Shown: positions 36,599 to 45,180 of the stretch, in pieces | How positions within the stretch are numbered: the first letter of the stretch is position 1 | Layout: every line of letters begins with the position of its first letter | Assembly: GCF_024346315.1 (NCBI RefSeq) | Contig: NZ_JAGQCS010000002.1 | Span: 1 to 64,000 of the forward strand | Length of the DNA: 64,000 nucleotides | Direction: 5' to 3' | Source of the DNA: Cyanobium sp. ATX 6F1 | GTDB lineage: Bacteria > Cyanobacteriota > Cyanobacteriia > PCC-6307 > Cyanobiaceae | Translations under genes and position numbers: made by a program | Notes under the pieces: model-generated | Told to the model about the DNA's origin: nothing | The model's database searches: none | What the model saw: only the letters and a program-made list of their open reading frames with translations

Positions 36599-37038
36599 CG
36601 GCGGTTGACCTGGTTAGTGGCCAACTGCACCTCCCGCAGCAGCTGCAGCAGGGCGCCCATCAACGACAGCATCGCCACCACGAACAGGGGCACGACGATC
36701 GGCGCCAGATCGATCGAGGCCACCGCACTGATGAACACCACCGCCACCACCAGCGACACCAGCAGCGCCGTGACCGTGCAGCAGGTGATCGCCCCATTGA
36801 TCAGTCGGATCCGCTGCTTCTGCACCCCCAGCTCCAGCCGCAGCCGCCGGCTGCCCGACACATCGCTGTGCTCACCGGTCTCCTGGAGCACGTTGGCCCG
36901 GTCGATGATGCGGGCGAGGCGATTGCTGAGCACCCCCAGCAGTCCGGAGATGCCCGTGAGCAGGAACACCGGTGCCACCGAAAGCTGAATCGCCTTCGCC
37001 AGGCCGATCACGGGGGCATCAGGCGAGGTCAGCAACAC
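36592..37038 (-). CDS. DUF2721 membrane protein
   Basis: This 148-residue protein has three hydrophobic segments: LSVAPVFLLTGISGLLGVL, then AITCCTVTALLVSLVVAVVFISAVA, then APIVVPLFVVAMLSLMGALLQLL. Between the first two lies the charged cytoplasmic loop NRLARIIDRANVLQ, which is the DUF2721 hallmark. The function is unknown. The last codons lie inside an 18-bp tandem repeat. It is divergent from the OsmC gene with about 50 bases between starts. Confidence 0.85.
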   Translation of the reverse strand: MLLTSPDAPVIGLAKAIQLSVAPVFLLTGISGLLGVLSNRLARIIDRANVLQETGEHSDVSGSRRLRLELGVQKQRIRLINGAITCCTVTALLVSLVVAVVFISAVASIDLAPIVVPLFVVAMLSLMGALLQLLREVQLATNQVNRRF

Positions 37039-37089
37039 ATCAGGCCTAGTCGACGCCTGATGTCAGCCTATGGGTTCGCCACCGGACCC

Positions 37090-37500
37090 ATGACCACGAT
37101 CGCCTGCCACTACGACGGCCAGCTCCGCTGCCACGCCCTTCACGGTCCATCCGGCAGTGAGCTGGAGACCGATGCCCCCACCGACAACCAGGGCAAGGGG
37201 GAGCGCTTCTCCCCCACCGATCTGGTGGCCACGGCCCTGGCCACCTGCATCCTCACGATCATGGGCCTCACCGCCGACCGCCACGGCTGGAGCATCGACG
37301 GCAGCACGGCCCGGGTGGAAAAAATCATGACCAGCGCCGGCGTCCGCCGGATCGAAACCCTCAGGGTCTGGATCACGGTGCCAGGGGAGTTGGACGCCGA
37401 AGCCCAGCGGCGGCTGCGGTTGGCCGGCGAGGGCTGTCCGGTGAAGCGCAGCCTCGAGGGCGCGGTGGCCATGGAACTGCACTGGGACTTCAGGGCTTGA
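37090..37500 (+). CDS. OsmC/Ohr family peroxidase-like protein
   Basis: This 136-residue protein has the two cysteines used by OsmC/Ohr thiol peroxidases: Cys53 in LATCILTIMG and Cys116 in GEGCPVKRSL. The N-terminal beta region (HALHGPSGSELETDAP) and the FSPTDLVATAL segment fit the YhfA-like OsmC subgroup. Organic hydroperoxide reduction in the cytoplasm is the expected activity, not proven. ATG at 37090 is taken; ATG at 37060 would add ten residues. The last 11 bases overlap the convergent exported protein gene. Confidence 0.88.
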   Translation: MTTIACHYDGQLRCHALHGPSGSELETDAPTDNQGKGERFSPTDLVATALATCILTIMGLTADRHGWSIDGSTARVEKIMTSAGVRRIETLRVWITVPGELDAEAQRRLRLAGEGCPVKRSLEGAVAMELHWDFRA

Positions 37501-37888
37501 ACGTTTCGGCCGCCCGTTTCGAGGCCTCCTGCACGTAGACGTCGCTGATCTCGCAGGTCGCATTGAGACCCTTGTAGAGGTCGTCGGCGAGGCTCTCGGT
37601 GGAGGGTGCCACCACCACCCAGGCCCCATCGGGATCAAAACCCGTCTTGATGAGAATCTCCCGCGCCAGGCTGCGGGAGCGGTTCAGCCCCATGGCCAGC
37701 CGCGTGGAATAGCAGAGGGTCAGCGCCCGCGCCATGGCGAAGCCCCCCAGCTCCTGGGCCGTGGGCTGCAGGGGCGACGCGGCCAGGGGGCTGGGCGCCA
37801 GAGTCTGAATCGCCGTGGCCAGGGCAATGGCGAAACCAGCCGCTCGCCTGGAACCCCGGGCGAGCTGCGGCCGTGGCAGGTTGAGCGC
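37490..37888 (-). CDS. Exported protein of unknown function
   Basis: The predicted precursor has 132 residues. An Arg-rich start is followed by a hydrophobic segment AAGFAIALATAIQTLAPSPLAA that looks like a signal peptide, then a helical mature part with one Cys in TLCYST and one in NATCEIS, possibly a disulfide. No family is recognised. ATG at 37888 is chosen; a second ATG at 37903 gives five more residues. The start is one base away from the start of the divergent M32 gene at 37890, so each promoter must lie inside the other gene. Confidence 0.6.
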   Translation of the reverse strand, partial: ALNLPRPQLARGSRRAAGFAIALATAIQTLAPSPLAASPLQPTAQELGGFAMARALTLCYSTRLAMGLNRSRSLAREILIKTGFDPDGAWVVVAPSTESLADDLYKGLNATCEISDVYVQEASKRAAETFKP

Positions 37889-37889
37889 C

Positions 37890-39452
37890 ATGGGCAAGGC
37901 CATCGACCAACTCCGCTCCCATCTTCATGGCACCCGGCTGCTGGGGAGCATCCAGAGCACGCTCTATTTCGACCAGAACACCCTGATGCCCTCTGCTGGG
38001 GCCGACTGGCGAGGCGAGCAACTGGCCCTGCTGGCCCGCCAGCTCCATGGCCGCCAGAGCAGCGACGCCTACGCCGAGCTGATCGAAGCCGCGGCCCAGG
38101 AACTGGAGCGCGCGCACCAGGCCGATCCAGCGGCCGCTGAAGCCACCGATCCGCTCTGGCCCCGCAACCTGACGTTGCTGCGCCAGGACCTGCGGCGCCA
38201 GCGGAACCAGGACCCGGCCCTGGTGGGCCGCCTGGTGGAAGCCCAGTCACGGGGGTACAGCCTCTGGCAGGAAGCGCGTTCGCGCTCCGATTTCGCGCTC
38301 TTCGCTCCCGCCCTCACAGAACTGATCAGCCTGCGCCGCGAACAGGCCGCCCAGCTGGCGGTGGGTGAATCAGCTCCTGATGGGCAGCCCCGCAGCAGTT
38401 GGGAAACCCTGGCCCAGCCGTTCGAGCCGGAGATCAGCAAGCCACGGCTGAACGCCCTGTTCACGCCCCTGCGCCAACGTCTTCCAGCCCTGTTGGAGCG
38501 GGTCCGGGGGCGCCTGCCGAATGGGAAGGGGGGGCGAGCGCCGGTGGAACTGCCCGAGGCGATTCAGCTCGAACTCTGTCAGACCCTTTTGCAGGACTGG
38601 GGTTTCGACGGACGCATCGCCGCCCTGGCCCGCTCGCCCCATCCCTTTTCCTGCACCCTGGGGCCCTCGGATTTCCGGCTCACCACCCGGATCGTGCCCG
38701 GTTCGCCCTATTCCGCCTTCCTGGCCACCGCCCATGAATGGGGCCACTCCCTCTATGAGCAGGGGCTACCCCGCCGCGCCGACCAGTGGTTCGCCTGGCC
38801 CCTGGGGGATGCCACCTCCATGGGCGTGCATGAGAGCCAATCGCTCTTCTGGGAATGCCGGGTGGCCCGCAGCGAAGCCTTTGCGCGGCGATGGCATCCG
38901 CGCTTTGCGGCTGCGCTGGGGGCCGACCCCTGGGGATCAAGCGCCGGCTTCTGGCACGCCCTGAACCCGCTCAAGGCCGGTCTCAACCGCGTCGAGGCCG
39001 ACGAACTCAGCTACGGCCTGCACATCCTGCTGCGCTACGAGCTGGAGCTGGCCCTGGTGGAGGGCGACCTGCCCGTGGAGGCCCTGCCCAGCGAATGGAA
39101 CCGGCTGATGCAGGAGCTGCTGGGGCTCACCCCAACGGGCGACGGCGAAGGCTGCCTGCAGGACGTTCACTGGAGCGAAGGGCTGTTCGGCTACTTCCCC
39201 TCCTATCTGCTGGGGCATCTGATCTCCGCCCAGCTCAGCGCGTCGATGGAGGGCGACCTGGGGCCGATCGAGGCCCGGGTGGCCGCCGGCGAGGAGCCGG
39301 TGTTGCTGGGCTGGTTACGGGAGCAGGTTCATCCCCTGGGCCGCAGCCTCGATGGCGCAGAGCTGGTGGAGCGGGTGAGTGGCCAAGCATTGAGCGCCGA
39401 TCCGTTCCTGGCCTACCTCGAAGACAAGCTGGAACGGCTGGAGGCCGCCTGA
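37890..39452 (+). CDS. M32 family carboxypeptidase (Taq type)
   Basis: This 520-residue zinc carboxypeptidase removes C-terminal residues from peptides in the cytoplasm. The zinc motif is HEWGH (282-286) in ATAHEWGHSLYEQG, and the third ligand Glu is in GVHESQSLFWE. Other M32 features are the DxRxTT motif (SDFRLTTR) and the C-terminal YFPSYLLGHLISAQL. The ATG at 37890 gives a normal length. It is divergent from the exported protein with almost no gap, and is followed after 55 bases by the first pyrophosphatase gene. Confidence 0.94.
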   Translation: MGKAIDQLRSHLHGTRLLGSIQSTLYFDQNTLMPSAGADWRGEQLALLARQLHGRQSSDAYAELIEAAAQELERAHQADPAAAEATDPLWPRNLTLLRQDLRRQRNQDPALVGRLVEAQSRGYSLWQEARSRSDFALFAPALTELISLRREQAAQLAVGESAPDGQPRSSWETLAQPFEPEISKPRLNALFTPLRQRLPALLERVRGRLPNGKGGRAPVELPEAIQLELCQTLLQDWGFDGRIAALARSPHPFSCTLGPSDFRLTTRIVPGSPYSAFLATAHEWGHSLYEQGLPRRADQWFAWPLGDATSMGVHESQSLFWECRVARSEAFARRWHPRFAAALGADPWGSSAGFWHALNPLKAGLNRVEADELSYGLHILLRYELELALVEGDLPVEALPSEWNRLMQELLGLTPTGDGEGCLQDVHWSEGLFGYFPSYLLGHLISAQLSASMEGDLGPIEARVAAGEEPVLLGWLREQVHPLGRSLDGAELVERVSGQALSADPFLAYLEDKLERLEAA

Positions 39453-39507
39453 GGGCCCAGCCCCAGGCTCCGTAGGATGCCGGCCGGCGCCCGAACCGCA
39501 TTCCTTC

Positions 39508-40098
39508 ATGGCCAATATCGATCATCCCCCCAGCCGCTTCCAGCTCAACCTCCTGCACGTGCTGCCGGCCTTTGCCGATGAAGCGGCCGCTCGCCTGAAC
39601 GCGATCGTGGAGCTCAACTCCAACACGATCAACAAGTACGAACTGATTACCGAGACGGGCCAGCTGAAGCTCGATCGGGTGGGGTTTTCTTCCCTCGCCT
39701 ACCCCTTCGCCTATGGCTGCATTCCCCGCACCTGGGACGAGGACGGCGATCCCCTGGACATCGAGATCGTCAACGTCACCGAACCGCTGGTGCCCGGAAG
39801 CCTGGTGGAAGCCCGGATCATCGGCATCATGAAATTCGACGATGGCGGCGAGGTGGACGACAAGGTGATCGCAGTGCTGGCCGATGACAAACGCGTCGAT
39901 CACATCAGCAGCTACGAGCAACTCGGCGAGCACTGGATCAAGGAAACCACCTACTACTGGGAGCACTACAAGGACCTCAAAAAGCCCGGCACCTGCAAGG
40001 TCAACGGCTTCTTCGGCCTTGCGGAGGCTGTCAAAATCATCAAAGACTGCGAAAACCGCTACCTCGAATTGATTGACCCCCAGCTGGTGAACGGATGA
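39508..40098 (+). CDS. Inorganic pyrophosphatase, family I (first copy)
   Basis: This 196-residue family I soluble pyrophosphatase hydrolyses pyrophosphate to two phosphates. Active-site landmarks are all visible: NKYEL (Lys/Glu), DRVGF (Arg), YPFAYG, DEDGDPLDIEIV (three Asp), DGGEVDDKVIAV (Asp, Asp, Lys) and HYKDLK (Tyr-Lys). It differs from the second copy at 62841, which has the usual cyanobacterial form; this one is longer at both ends and has EDGDPLD. It is translationally coupled with the L,D-transpeptidase downstream (overlap of 4 bases). I leave the symbol blank because the copy at 62841 is the more likely ppa. Confidence 0.93.
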   Translation: MANIDHPPSRFQLNLLHVLPAFADEAAARLNAIVELNSNTINKYELITETGQLKLDRVGFSSLAYPFAYGCIPRTWDEDGDPLDIEIVNVTEPLVPGSLVEARIIGIMKFDDGGEVDDKVIAVLADDKRVDHISSYEQLGEHWIKETTYYWEHYKDLKKPGTCKVNGFFGLAEAVKIIKDCENRYLELIDPQLVNG

Positions 40099-40733
40099 CC
40101 TTCTCCCCCCTCCAACCCCGCGCCATCGCTCTGGGCCTCGGCGCCACCGCCGCCTGCCTCACCGCGGGGGCCTTCATGGCGATCCCCCTGCGGGCCGCCG
40201 AGCCGGCCACCGCCTCGGCACTGGCACCTGCTCTGGCACCTGCAGAGGCCCCCCCCGCCATTGCGCCGCCATCAACGGCGCCCATCCCGGCAACGGTGCC
40301 CCCCAGGGCCAACCCGCCCGTGGCGGCCGTCACCAGCACCAAGGTGATCATTCTTTCCCTGGGTCGCCGGGAGATCAGCCTCAAGAACGACGGCAAGCTG
40401 GTGGGCAGCTGGCCGGTGGTGATCGGCGCCCCGGAAACGCCCACCCCCACGGGGACGTTCAAGGTGCAGAACAAGGTTCTCAACCCCAAGTACCAGAGCA
40501 CCAGCAGCGGCAAGATCAACCACACCACCGGACCCTCCGGTCCCCTGGGTGATCGCTGGATGGGTTTCCACTCCAAGGGCAAGAACGATTTCGGCATCCA
40601 CGGCACCCCCTGGCCCTGGTGGGTGGACGCCCGCGCGGCCGTCAGTCATGGCTGTGTGCGCATGAAGAACGAGCACGTGAGGGTGCTGTTCGACCAGGTG
40701 GAGATCGGCACGCCCGTGGTGGTCAAACCCTGA
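40095..40733 (+). CDS. L,D-transpeptidase (YkuD domain)
   Basis: This 212-residue exported protein has an N-terminal hydrophobic segment (about 10-34, cleaved near RAA-EP), an Ala/Pro-rich linker (to about 80) and a C-terminal YkuD domain. The catalytic motif is HGT (169-171) with SHGCVRM (184-190; His185, Cys187). Such enzymes make 3-3 cross-links in peptidoglycan or attach proteins to it in the periplasm. The ATG overlaps the pyrophosphatase stop (ATGA). A terminator follows at 40824. Confidence 0.93.
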   Translation: MTFSPLQPRAIALGLGATAACLTAGAFMAIPLRAAEPATASALAPALAPAEAPPAIAPPSTAPIPATVPPRANPPVAAVTSTKVIILSLGRREISLKNDGKLVGSWPVVIGAPETPTPTGTFKVQNKVLNPKYQSTSSGKINHTTGPSGPLGDRWMGFHSKGKNDFGIHGTPWPWWVDARAAVSHGCVRMKNEHVRVLFDQVEIGTPVVVKP

Positions 40734-40823
40734 AGCAAATCTGCAAATCAGTGGCAGGCAGCCCCCAAAGCTGCGTCCAGCCCTGATCAGAAGCCCTTCA
40801 GCTCGCTACATTCTCAGCATCTA

Positions 40824-40850
40824 GGGGGTCCTCAGCGACCCTTTTTTTCT
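40824..40850 (+). terminator. Rho-independent terminator after the L,D-transpeptidase gene
   Basis: GGGTC (40826-40830) and GACCC (40837-40841) form a 5-bp stem with a six-base loop, followed by seven Ts (40842-40848). It likely ends the M32-pyrophosphatase-transpeptidase transcript. Confidence 0.75.
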
Positions 40851-40887
40851 TGTCCACCTCCTCCACCAGCAACGCGGGAGTCCGCGC

Positions 40888-41061
40888 ATGAATCAAGACA
40901 TCCCGCGGCCCCAGGTCCATTCGGTGGTGAGCACCAGCCTCAAGTGGGGCGAAGACGGCGAACTCTCACGGGTCGATCGAGATCGGCTGCTGGAATTGCT
41001 CTGCGCCGTTGATCCGGTGGCCACCGTGATGATCGATCAGCTGGGCAGCGGCAAGGCCTGA
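40888..41061 (+). CDS. Possible 57-codon gene
   Basis: A 57-residue ORF begins at an ATG preceded by an AT-poor stretch (CGGGAGTCCGCGC, with GGGAG as a possible ribosome site). It reads MNQDIPRPQVHSVVSTSLKW, then charged sequence with DRDRLLELLCAVDPVATVMI. The composition (charged helix, few low-complexity runs) looks coding, but there is no recognisable family and no signal peptide. It lies after a terminator and overlaps the 3' end of the convergent ClC gene by 25 bases. It could be a real small protein or chance. Confidence 0.45.
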   Translation: MNQDIPRPQVHSVVSTSLKWGEDGELSRVDRDRLLELLCAVDPVATVMIDQLGSGKA

Positions 41062-43022
41062 AGCTCTGATCTTGCGATCACCCGTCGGGCGATCGCCCGG
41101 GCCATGCCATCGCGGCTGGCCATTCCCTTGAGATCGGCCAGGGGTAGACCCAGAGTCGGCAGCCCATGGGGCAAGGGCGAACGCTGGGGCGCGTGCTGGA
41201 GGGCAAAGACCGGCAACTGTCTCAGATCATTGGGGAGCAGTTGATCCTCCAACTGGGCCAGGTTGGCCTCCTCGCTCAGCCACACCAGGTCGGAGCGGCG
41301 GCACTCCTCGACGCTCAGTTCACCCTTGTCGCTGCTGAGTCCCAGCTGCAGATCAATCAAGGTCACCAGAGCGATCACCTGGTCATCGCGTTCGACGATC
41401 AGGCAATGGCCATGGGCCGCCACCAATTGAGCGAGGGCTTCCCGGGCGGGGGTGTCTGCGGCGAGCACCAGTGGAGCCTCTGGATCGAAGGCCTCCTGCA
41501 CGGGCAGGGCACGCAGCTTCCGTCGGCGCTCCTGCTCCACCGGATCGGGGCCGAGCAGACCTGGATCCACCAGACCCTGCCAGCGCTCGACCAGCAGGGC
41601 GCTCAGACCTGCGGCCGCCATCAAGGGGAGCACGATCCGAATGTCGCGGGTGAGCTCGAACAGCAGCAGCAGGGCAGTGAGCGGGGCCCGGGCGCTGCCC
41701 GCCAGCACCGCGGCCATGCCCACCATCGCGTAGGCCGGAGGTTCGGCCACCGGCAGATGCAGGCCGCTGTCACCGAGGATCTGGCCGTAGCAATTGCCCA
41801 GAACCGCCCCGAGAAAGAGGGAGGGGGCAAAACCGCCGCCGACGAATCCGGTGGCGTTGCTGAGACCCGTGGCCAGCAGCTTGACGACCAGCAACGCCAA
41901 CAGGGTGGTCAGGGCCACCCCTCCCTGGTTGCCCAGCAGCGCTTCGATCGTGTCGTAGCCCACCCCCAGCACCTGGGGGAAGCCGAGGGCCATCAGCCCC
42001 ACCCCGAGGCCCCCCAGGGTGGTGATCAGCCAGCCCGGCAGTCGGCCCAGATGGCGCTGAACCCGCTCGCTGCGGCCGGCCGCCAGCAGGCTCACCAGGG
42101 CCCAGGACATCAGGCTGGCCACCACCCCCAAACCCAGGTAGAGGGGCAACTCCAGCAGTGAACGCACCTCATAGGAGGGCAGACGGAAGATCGGATCGTC
42201 CCCCAGGGCCAGCTGGGTGACCAGGGTGCTGGCAATGGCCGCCACCAGCACGGCGCGCAGGCTGGGGCGCCCGGGAATCGAGCTGTAGGAGCCCTCGAAG
42301 GCGAAGAACACGCCGGCGATCGGAGCCTTGAACCCGGCCGCAAGGCCCGCCGCCACCCCCGCGGCCACCAGGGCCTTCTGGGACTGGGGCGCCAAGGCTC
42401 CCTTGAGGCCCACCCATAAACCCAGATTTCCGCCGCTTTCCACGCTCGGACCCTCCGGCCCGAGGGAGGCGCCACTGCCCAGGCTCAAGGAGGCCGCCAC
42501 CAGCCGCAGCAGCGGCAGACGTGGGGCGGCCTTCACCGCCCCGTCGGCCATGGCCATCAAGCTGGGCAGGCTCGGACCCAGGTTGCCGCCCACCTGCCTG
42601 AGCAACCCCACCCCCAGGCCGCCGATCATCGGCACCACCACCACCGGCCAAAGGGCCAGCCAAGCCAGCGGCCCAACCGGCAGCGGCGGCGGCAGCGGCA
42701 GCGGTTCCGGTGGTGGCGGTGGTGGCGGCAACAACCCCAGGCCACCCAAACCAAGTTGCAGCAGGGCCTTGAGCGGGGTGCCGTTGTCAAGGGGCACCAG
42801 AACCTCTACGGGCAGCGGTGGCGGAGGCTCCGGGTGCCCGGCGATGCCCAGCAACAGATCGACCACCGGGCCGAACAGGACATTGTTGATGAAGCCGAGC
42901 AGTTCGTGAAAGCCCACCACCGCAGCACCGGTGAGCACCCCCACCAGGGCCGCCCAGGCCAGCAGACTCCACTGGAACGGCAACGTCAGGGACTCACCCT
43001 CAAGCTCCGGCTCCGGCTCCAT
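41037..43022 (-). CDS. ClC family chloride channel/transporter with C-terminal CBS domains
   Basis: This 661-residue membrane protein has the ClC selectivity motifs GSGAS (182-186), LGPEGPS (187-193, gating Glu190) and GFVGGGFAPS, plus a C-terminal cytoplasmic CBS pair (from about 515). The position of the internal proton glutamate of CLC-ec1 (Glu203) is Gly244 here in AFEGSYS, as judged by alignment by eye. A Pro-rich run at about 64-72 and 99-115 (PPPPPPPEPLPLPPPLP) interrupts the first membrane segments, which is unusual. ATG at 43022 is used because the ORF extension to 43127 runs into hemC. It is downstream of hemC. Confidence 0.93.
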   Translation of the reverse strand: MEPEPELEGESLTLPFQWSLLAWAALVGVLTGAAVVGFHELLGFINNVLFGPVVDLLLGIAGHPEPPPPLPVEVLVPLDNGTPLKALLQLGLGGLGLLPPPPPPPEPLPLPPPLPVGPLAWLALWPVVVVPMIGGLGVGLLRQVGGNLGPSLPSLMAMADGAVKAAPRLPLLRLVAASLSLGSGASLGPEGPSVESGGNLGLWVGLKGALAPQSQKALVAAGVAAGLAAGFKAPIAGVFFAFEGSYSSIPGRPSLRAVLVAAIASTLVTQLALGDDPIFRLPSYEVRSLLELPLYLGLGVVASLMSWALVSLLAAGRSERVQRHLGRLPGWLITTLGGLGVGLMALGFPQVLGVGYDTIEALLGNQGGVALTTLLALLVVKLLATGLSNATGFVGGGFAPSLFLGAVLGNCYGQILGDSGLHLPVAEPPAYAMVGMAAVLAGSARAPLTALLLLFELTRDIRIVLPLMAAAGLSALLVERWQGLVDPGLLGPDPVEQERRRKLRALPVQEAFDPEAPLVLAADTPAREALAQLVAAHGHCLIVERDDQVIALVTLIDLQLGLSSDKGELSVEECRRSDLVWLSEEANLAQLEDQLLPNDLRQLPVFALQHAPQRSPLPHGLPTLGLPLADLKGMASRDGMARAIARRVIARSELQALPLPS

Positions 43023-43056
43023 TGCCGCAGCTGGAAGGGAGGGGGCGGTGACGAGC

Positions 43057-44010
43057 TCAGGCCTCGGGTCGGACGATTGCAAAGATCTCCTCCAGGATCG
43101 CTCCTGCCCCCTGGCGCTTAAGGGCATGGGCCAGCGAAATCCCGATGGCCTCCGGGTCGTCCTGGGGGCCGCGGGCCTCGTCGCGAATCAGGCGCAGACC
43201 ATCGAGGCTGGCCACCATGCCGGTGAGCACCAGGTCCTCGCCCTCGAAGCGCGTGTTCACCCCGATCGGCACCTGACAGCCCCCCTCCAGTTCGCGCAGG
43301 AAGGCCCGCTCCGCCAGGCAACGCCTGGCCGTGGGCAGGTGCTCCAGCACTTTGATGCACTCGAGCACCGTGTCATCACCCTCGCGGCACTCGATACCCA
43401 GGGCCCCCTGGCCCACCGCATGGAGCGAAACGGCTGGGTCAATCAGTTCATGGATGCGATGGCCCAGTCCGAGGCGGCCCAGGCCCGCCGCCGCCAGGAT
43501 CAGGCAGTCGTAGTCGCCCGCATCCAGCTTCTCCAGACGGGTGATCACGTTGCCGCGCACGTCCTTGAAGGCGAGCTGGGGGTAGTGATGGCGCAACTGA
43601 GCCAGCCGCCTGAGCGAGCTGGTGCCCACCACACTGCCGGCCGGCAGGGTGGCCAGGGTCTTGTCCCGATGGCGTTCATGCACCACCAGGGCATCGGCGG
43701 GATCCTCCCGTTCGGTGATGCAGCCAAGGATCAGGCCCTCCGGCAGGTTCGTGGGCAGGTCCTTGAGGCTGTGAACGGCGATGTCCGCTCGATCCAGAAG
43801 CATCTGGGCCTCCAGCTCCTTGGTGAACAGGCCCTTGTCACCGATCTTGGCCAGGGCCACATCGAGGATCTTGTCCCCTTGGGTGGCCATCGCTTCGATG
43901 CTGATCTCCAGGCCCCCATGGGTCCTGGCCAGCTCATCACGCACCCAGTGGGTCTGCACCATCGCCAGCTGACTGCGGCGAGAGGCGATGCGCAACATGG
44001 AGCCAGCCAT
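43057..44010 (-). CDS. hemC: Porphobilinogen deaminase (hydroxymethylbilane synthase)
   Basis: This 317-residue enzyme joins four porphobilinogens to hydroxymethylbilane on the heme/chlorophyll path. Markers are [10 protein letters not shown] near the start, VHSLKDLP (79-86), GTSSLRR (129-135), [10 protein letters not shown] (150-159), and EGGCQVPIG with Cys245 that holds the dipyrromethane cofactor. The ATG at 44010 is chosen; 43998 is a second possible start. Upstream genes back to sigA run in the same direction, and ClC follows 34 bases downstream. Confidence 0.96.
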   Translation of the reverse strand: MAGSMLRIASRRSQLAMVQTHWVRDELARTHGGLEISIEAMATQGDKILDVALAKIGDKGLFTKELEAQMLLDRADIAVHSLKDLPTNLPEGLILGCITEREDPADALVVHERHRDKTLATLPAGSVVGTSSLRRLAQLRHHYPQLAFKDVRGNVITRLEKLDAGDYDCLILAAAGLGRLGLGHRIHELIDPAVSLHAVGQGALGIECREGDDTVLECIKVLEHLPTARRCLAERAFLRELEGGCQVPIGVNTRFEGEDLVLTGMVASLDGLRLIRDEARGPQDDPEAIGISLAHALKRQGAGAILEEIFAIVRPEA

Positions 44011-44080
44011 CAGATCAACCTCAACCCGGCAGCGACTGCCCGACACAGCCGTCCAGCCTAGGGACTGACCGGTCCTGAGA

Positions 44081-44488
44081 TCAGGCGAAGAAATCCAGAG
44101 GGAAGGGGCCCCAGGTGTCCTCGGCCTCAGGCGCCACGGAGCTGTGCCCGCTGATCAACACTCCCAGGCCGAGCCCGGCTTCCTGGCGCAGGCGAAAGCG
44201 GCCGGTGTTCTGGTTTCCCTTGAGGAACACACCACCGCTGGGGGTCCCAGCCGCCTCGCTTGGATCGGCCTCAAGGGGAGACCAGCCGTGTTGACGCTCA
44301 AGTTGGCGCAGGGCGGCGATGGCGGTGGCGCCATCGGCGGCCATCACTCCGATGGTGAACCACTCGCAGGCCGCCAGCTTTTCGTCGAGTTCAGCGCGCA
44401 GCCCCTGGCGCTCGGTGGCTCCCAGGGTGGGGGCAGTGCGCAAGCCGCGCAGGGCCATCAGCGACGGAAGCGAGGCAGACGTGCTCAA
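44081..44488 (-). CDS. DUF1824 family protein
   Basis: This 135-residue soluble protein has the DUF1824 pattern [17 protein letters not shown], then [19 protein letters not shown], and the final [10 protein letters not shown]. The family is nearly restricted to cyanobacteria and plastid-bearing eukaryotes; function unknown. The ATG at 44488 overlaps the PAP2 stop by four bases. It is the last gene of the sugar-transfer run that begins at 48158. Confidence 0.85.
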   Translation of the reverse strand: MSTSASLPSLMALRGLRTAPTLGATERQGLRAELDEKLAACEWFTIGVMAADGATAIAALRQLERQHGWSPLEADPSEAAGTPSGGVFLKGNQNTGRFRLRQEAGLGLGVLISGHSSVAPEAEDTWGPFPLDFFA

Positions 44489-45180
44489 GAGGATCGGCCC
44501 AGGGAACAGTCAGTCTGTCGGGCCCCAAAGAAGCGGAGACTCACCGAGCAGAGGCTGAGCCAGATGAAGCCCACGCAAGCACCCGCAACGATGTCGGTGG
44601 GCCAATGCACCCGGCAATAGAGCGTGCTCAGCCAGATCACAGCGACCCAGAGGGCCGAACCCAGGTAGAGGGGGCGCCGCAGCTGGGGATAGCGGGCCAC
44701 AAGGATGGCGCACATCAGGAAATAGAACACCACCGCACCGGCGGCATGGCCGCTGGGGAAACTGCGGCCGAAGGCCTGCACCAGCTTGTCCTCAGGGCGG
44801 TGGCGATCGAAGAGCGGCTTGAGCCAGCGGTCGACGATCAACAGGATGCCACCGGTGCCCACCACCAGCCAGCGCAGCTCATTCCACCAACGCTTCCACC
44901 CCAGGTAGATCAGGGCTGCCGTCACCAGCACGGCGGTGAACTGAATGCCGCTCACCTTGTAGACCCTCACCAGCCAACGGCCCATGCCGACGGGGATCAC
45001 CTGACCAAGCCAACTGAGCAGAGCGTTGTCGAGGGGGGGAAGCTCGAGGGGCACCACCGTCAGCGCGATCAGCAGCACCAGTGCCAGGGCCGCCAGGCAG
45101 GCCAGCAGGCGCCAGGGGCCGAACAGCCGCATCCAGTCCTTCAGCCCTCCCAACAGCTGGAGGGACAGCGCACGCTTCAT
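44485..45180 (-). CDS. PAP2 family membrane phosphatase
   Basis: This 231-residue membrane protein has the three PAP2 motifs: KPLFDRHRP (121-129), SFPSGHA (140-146) and RVHWPTD (190-196; Arg190, His192, Asp196). Hydrophobic segments lie before and between them. PAP2 enzymes remove phosphate from lipid diphosphates such as undecaprenyl diphosphate or phosphatidate. Overlaps of four bases with the ArnT-like gene upstream and the DUF1824 gene downstream indicate one transcript and suggest recycling of a polyprenyl carrier. Confidence 0.92.
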   Translation of the reverse strand: MKRALSLQLLGGLKDWMRLFGPWRLLACLAALALVLLIALTVVPLELPPLDNALLSWLGQVIPVGMGRWLVRVYKVSGIQFTAVLVTAALIYLGWKRWWNELRWLVVGTGGILLIVDRWLKPLFDRHRPEDKLVQAFGRSFPSGHAAGAVVFYFLMCAILVARYPQLRRPLYLGSALWVAVIWLSTLYCRVHWPTDIVAGACVGFIWLSLCSVSLRFFGARQTDCSLGRSS

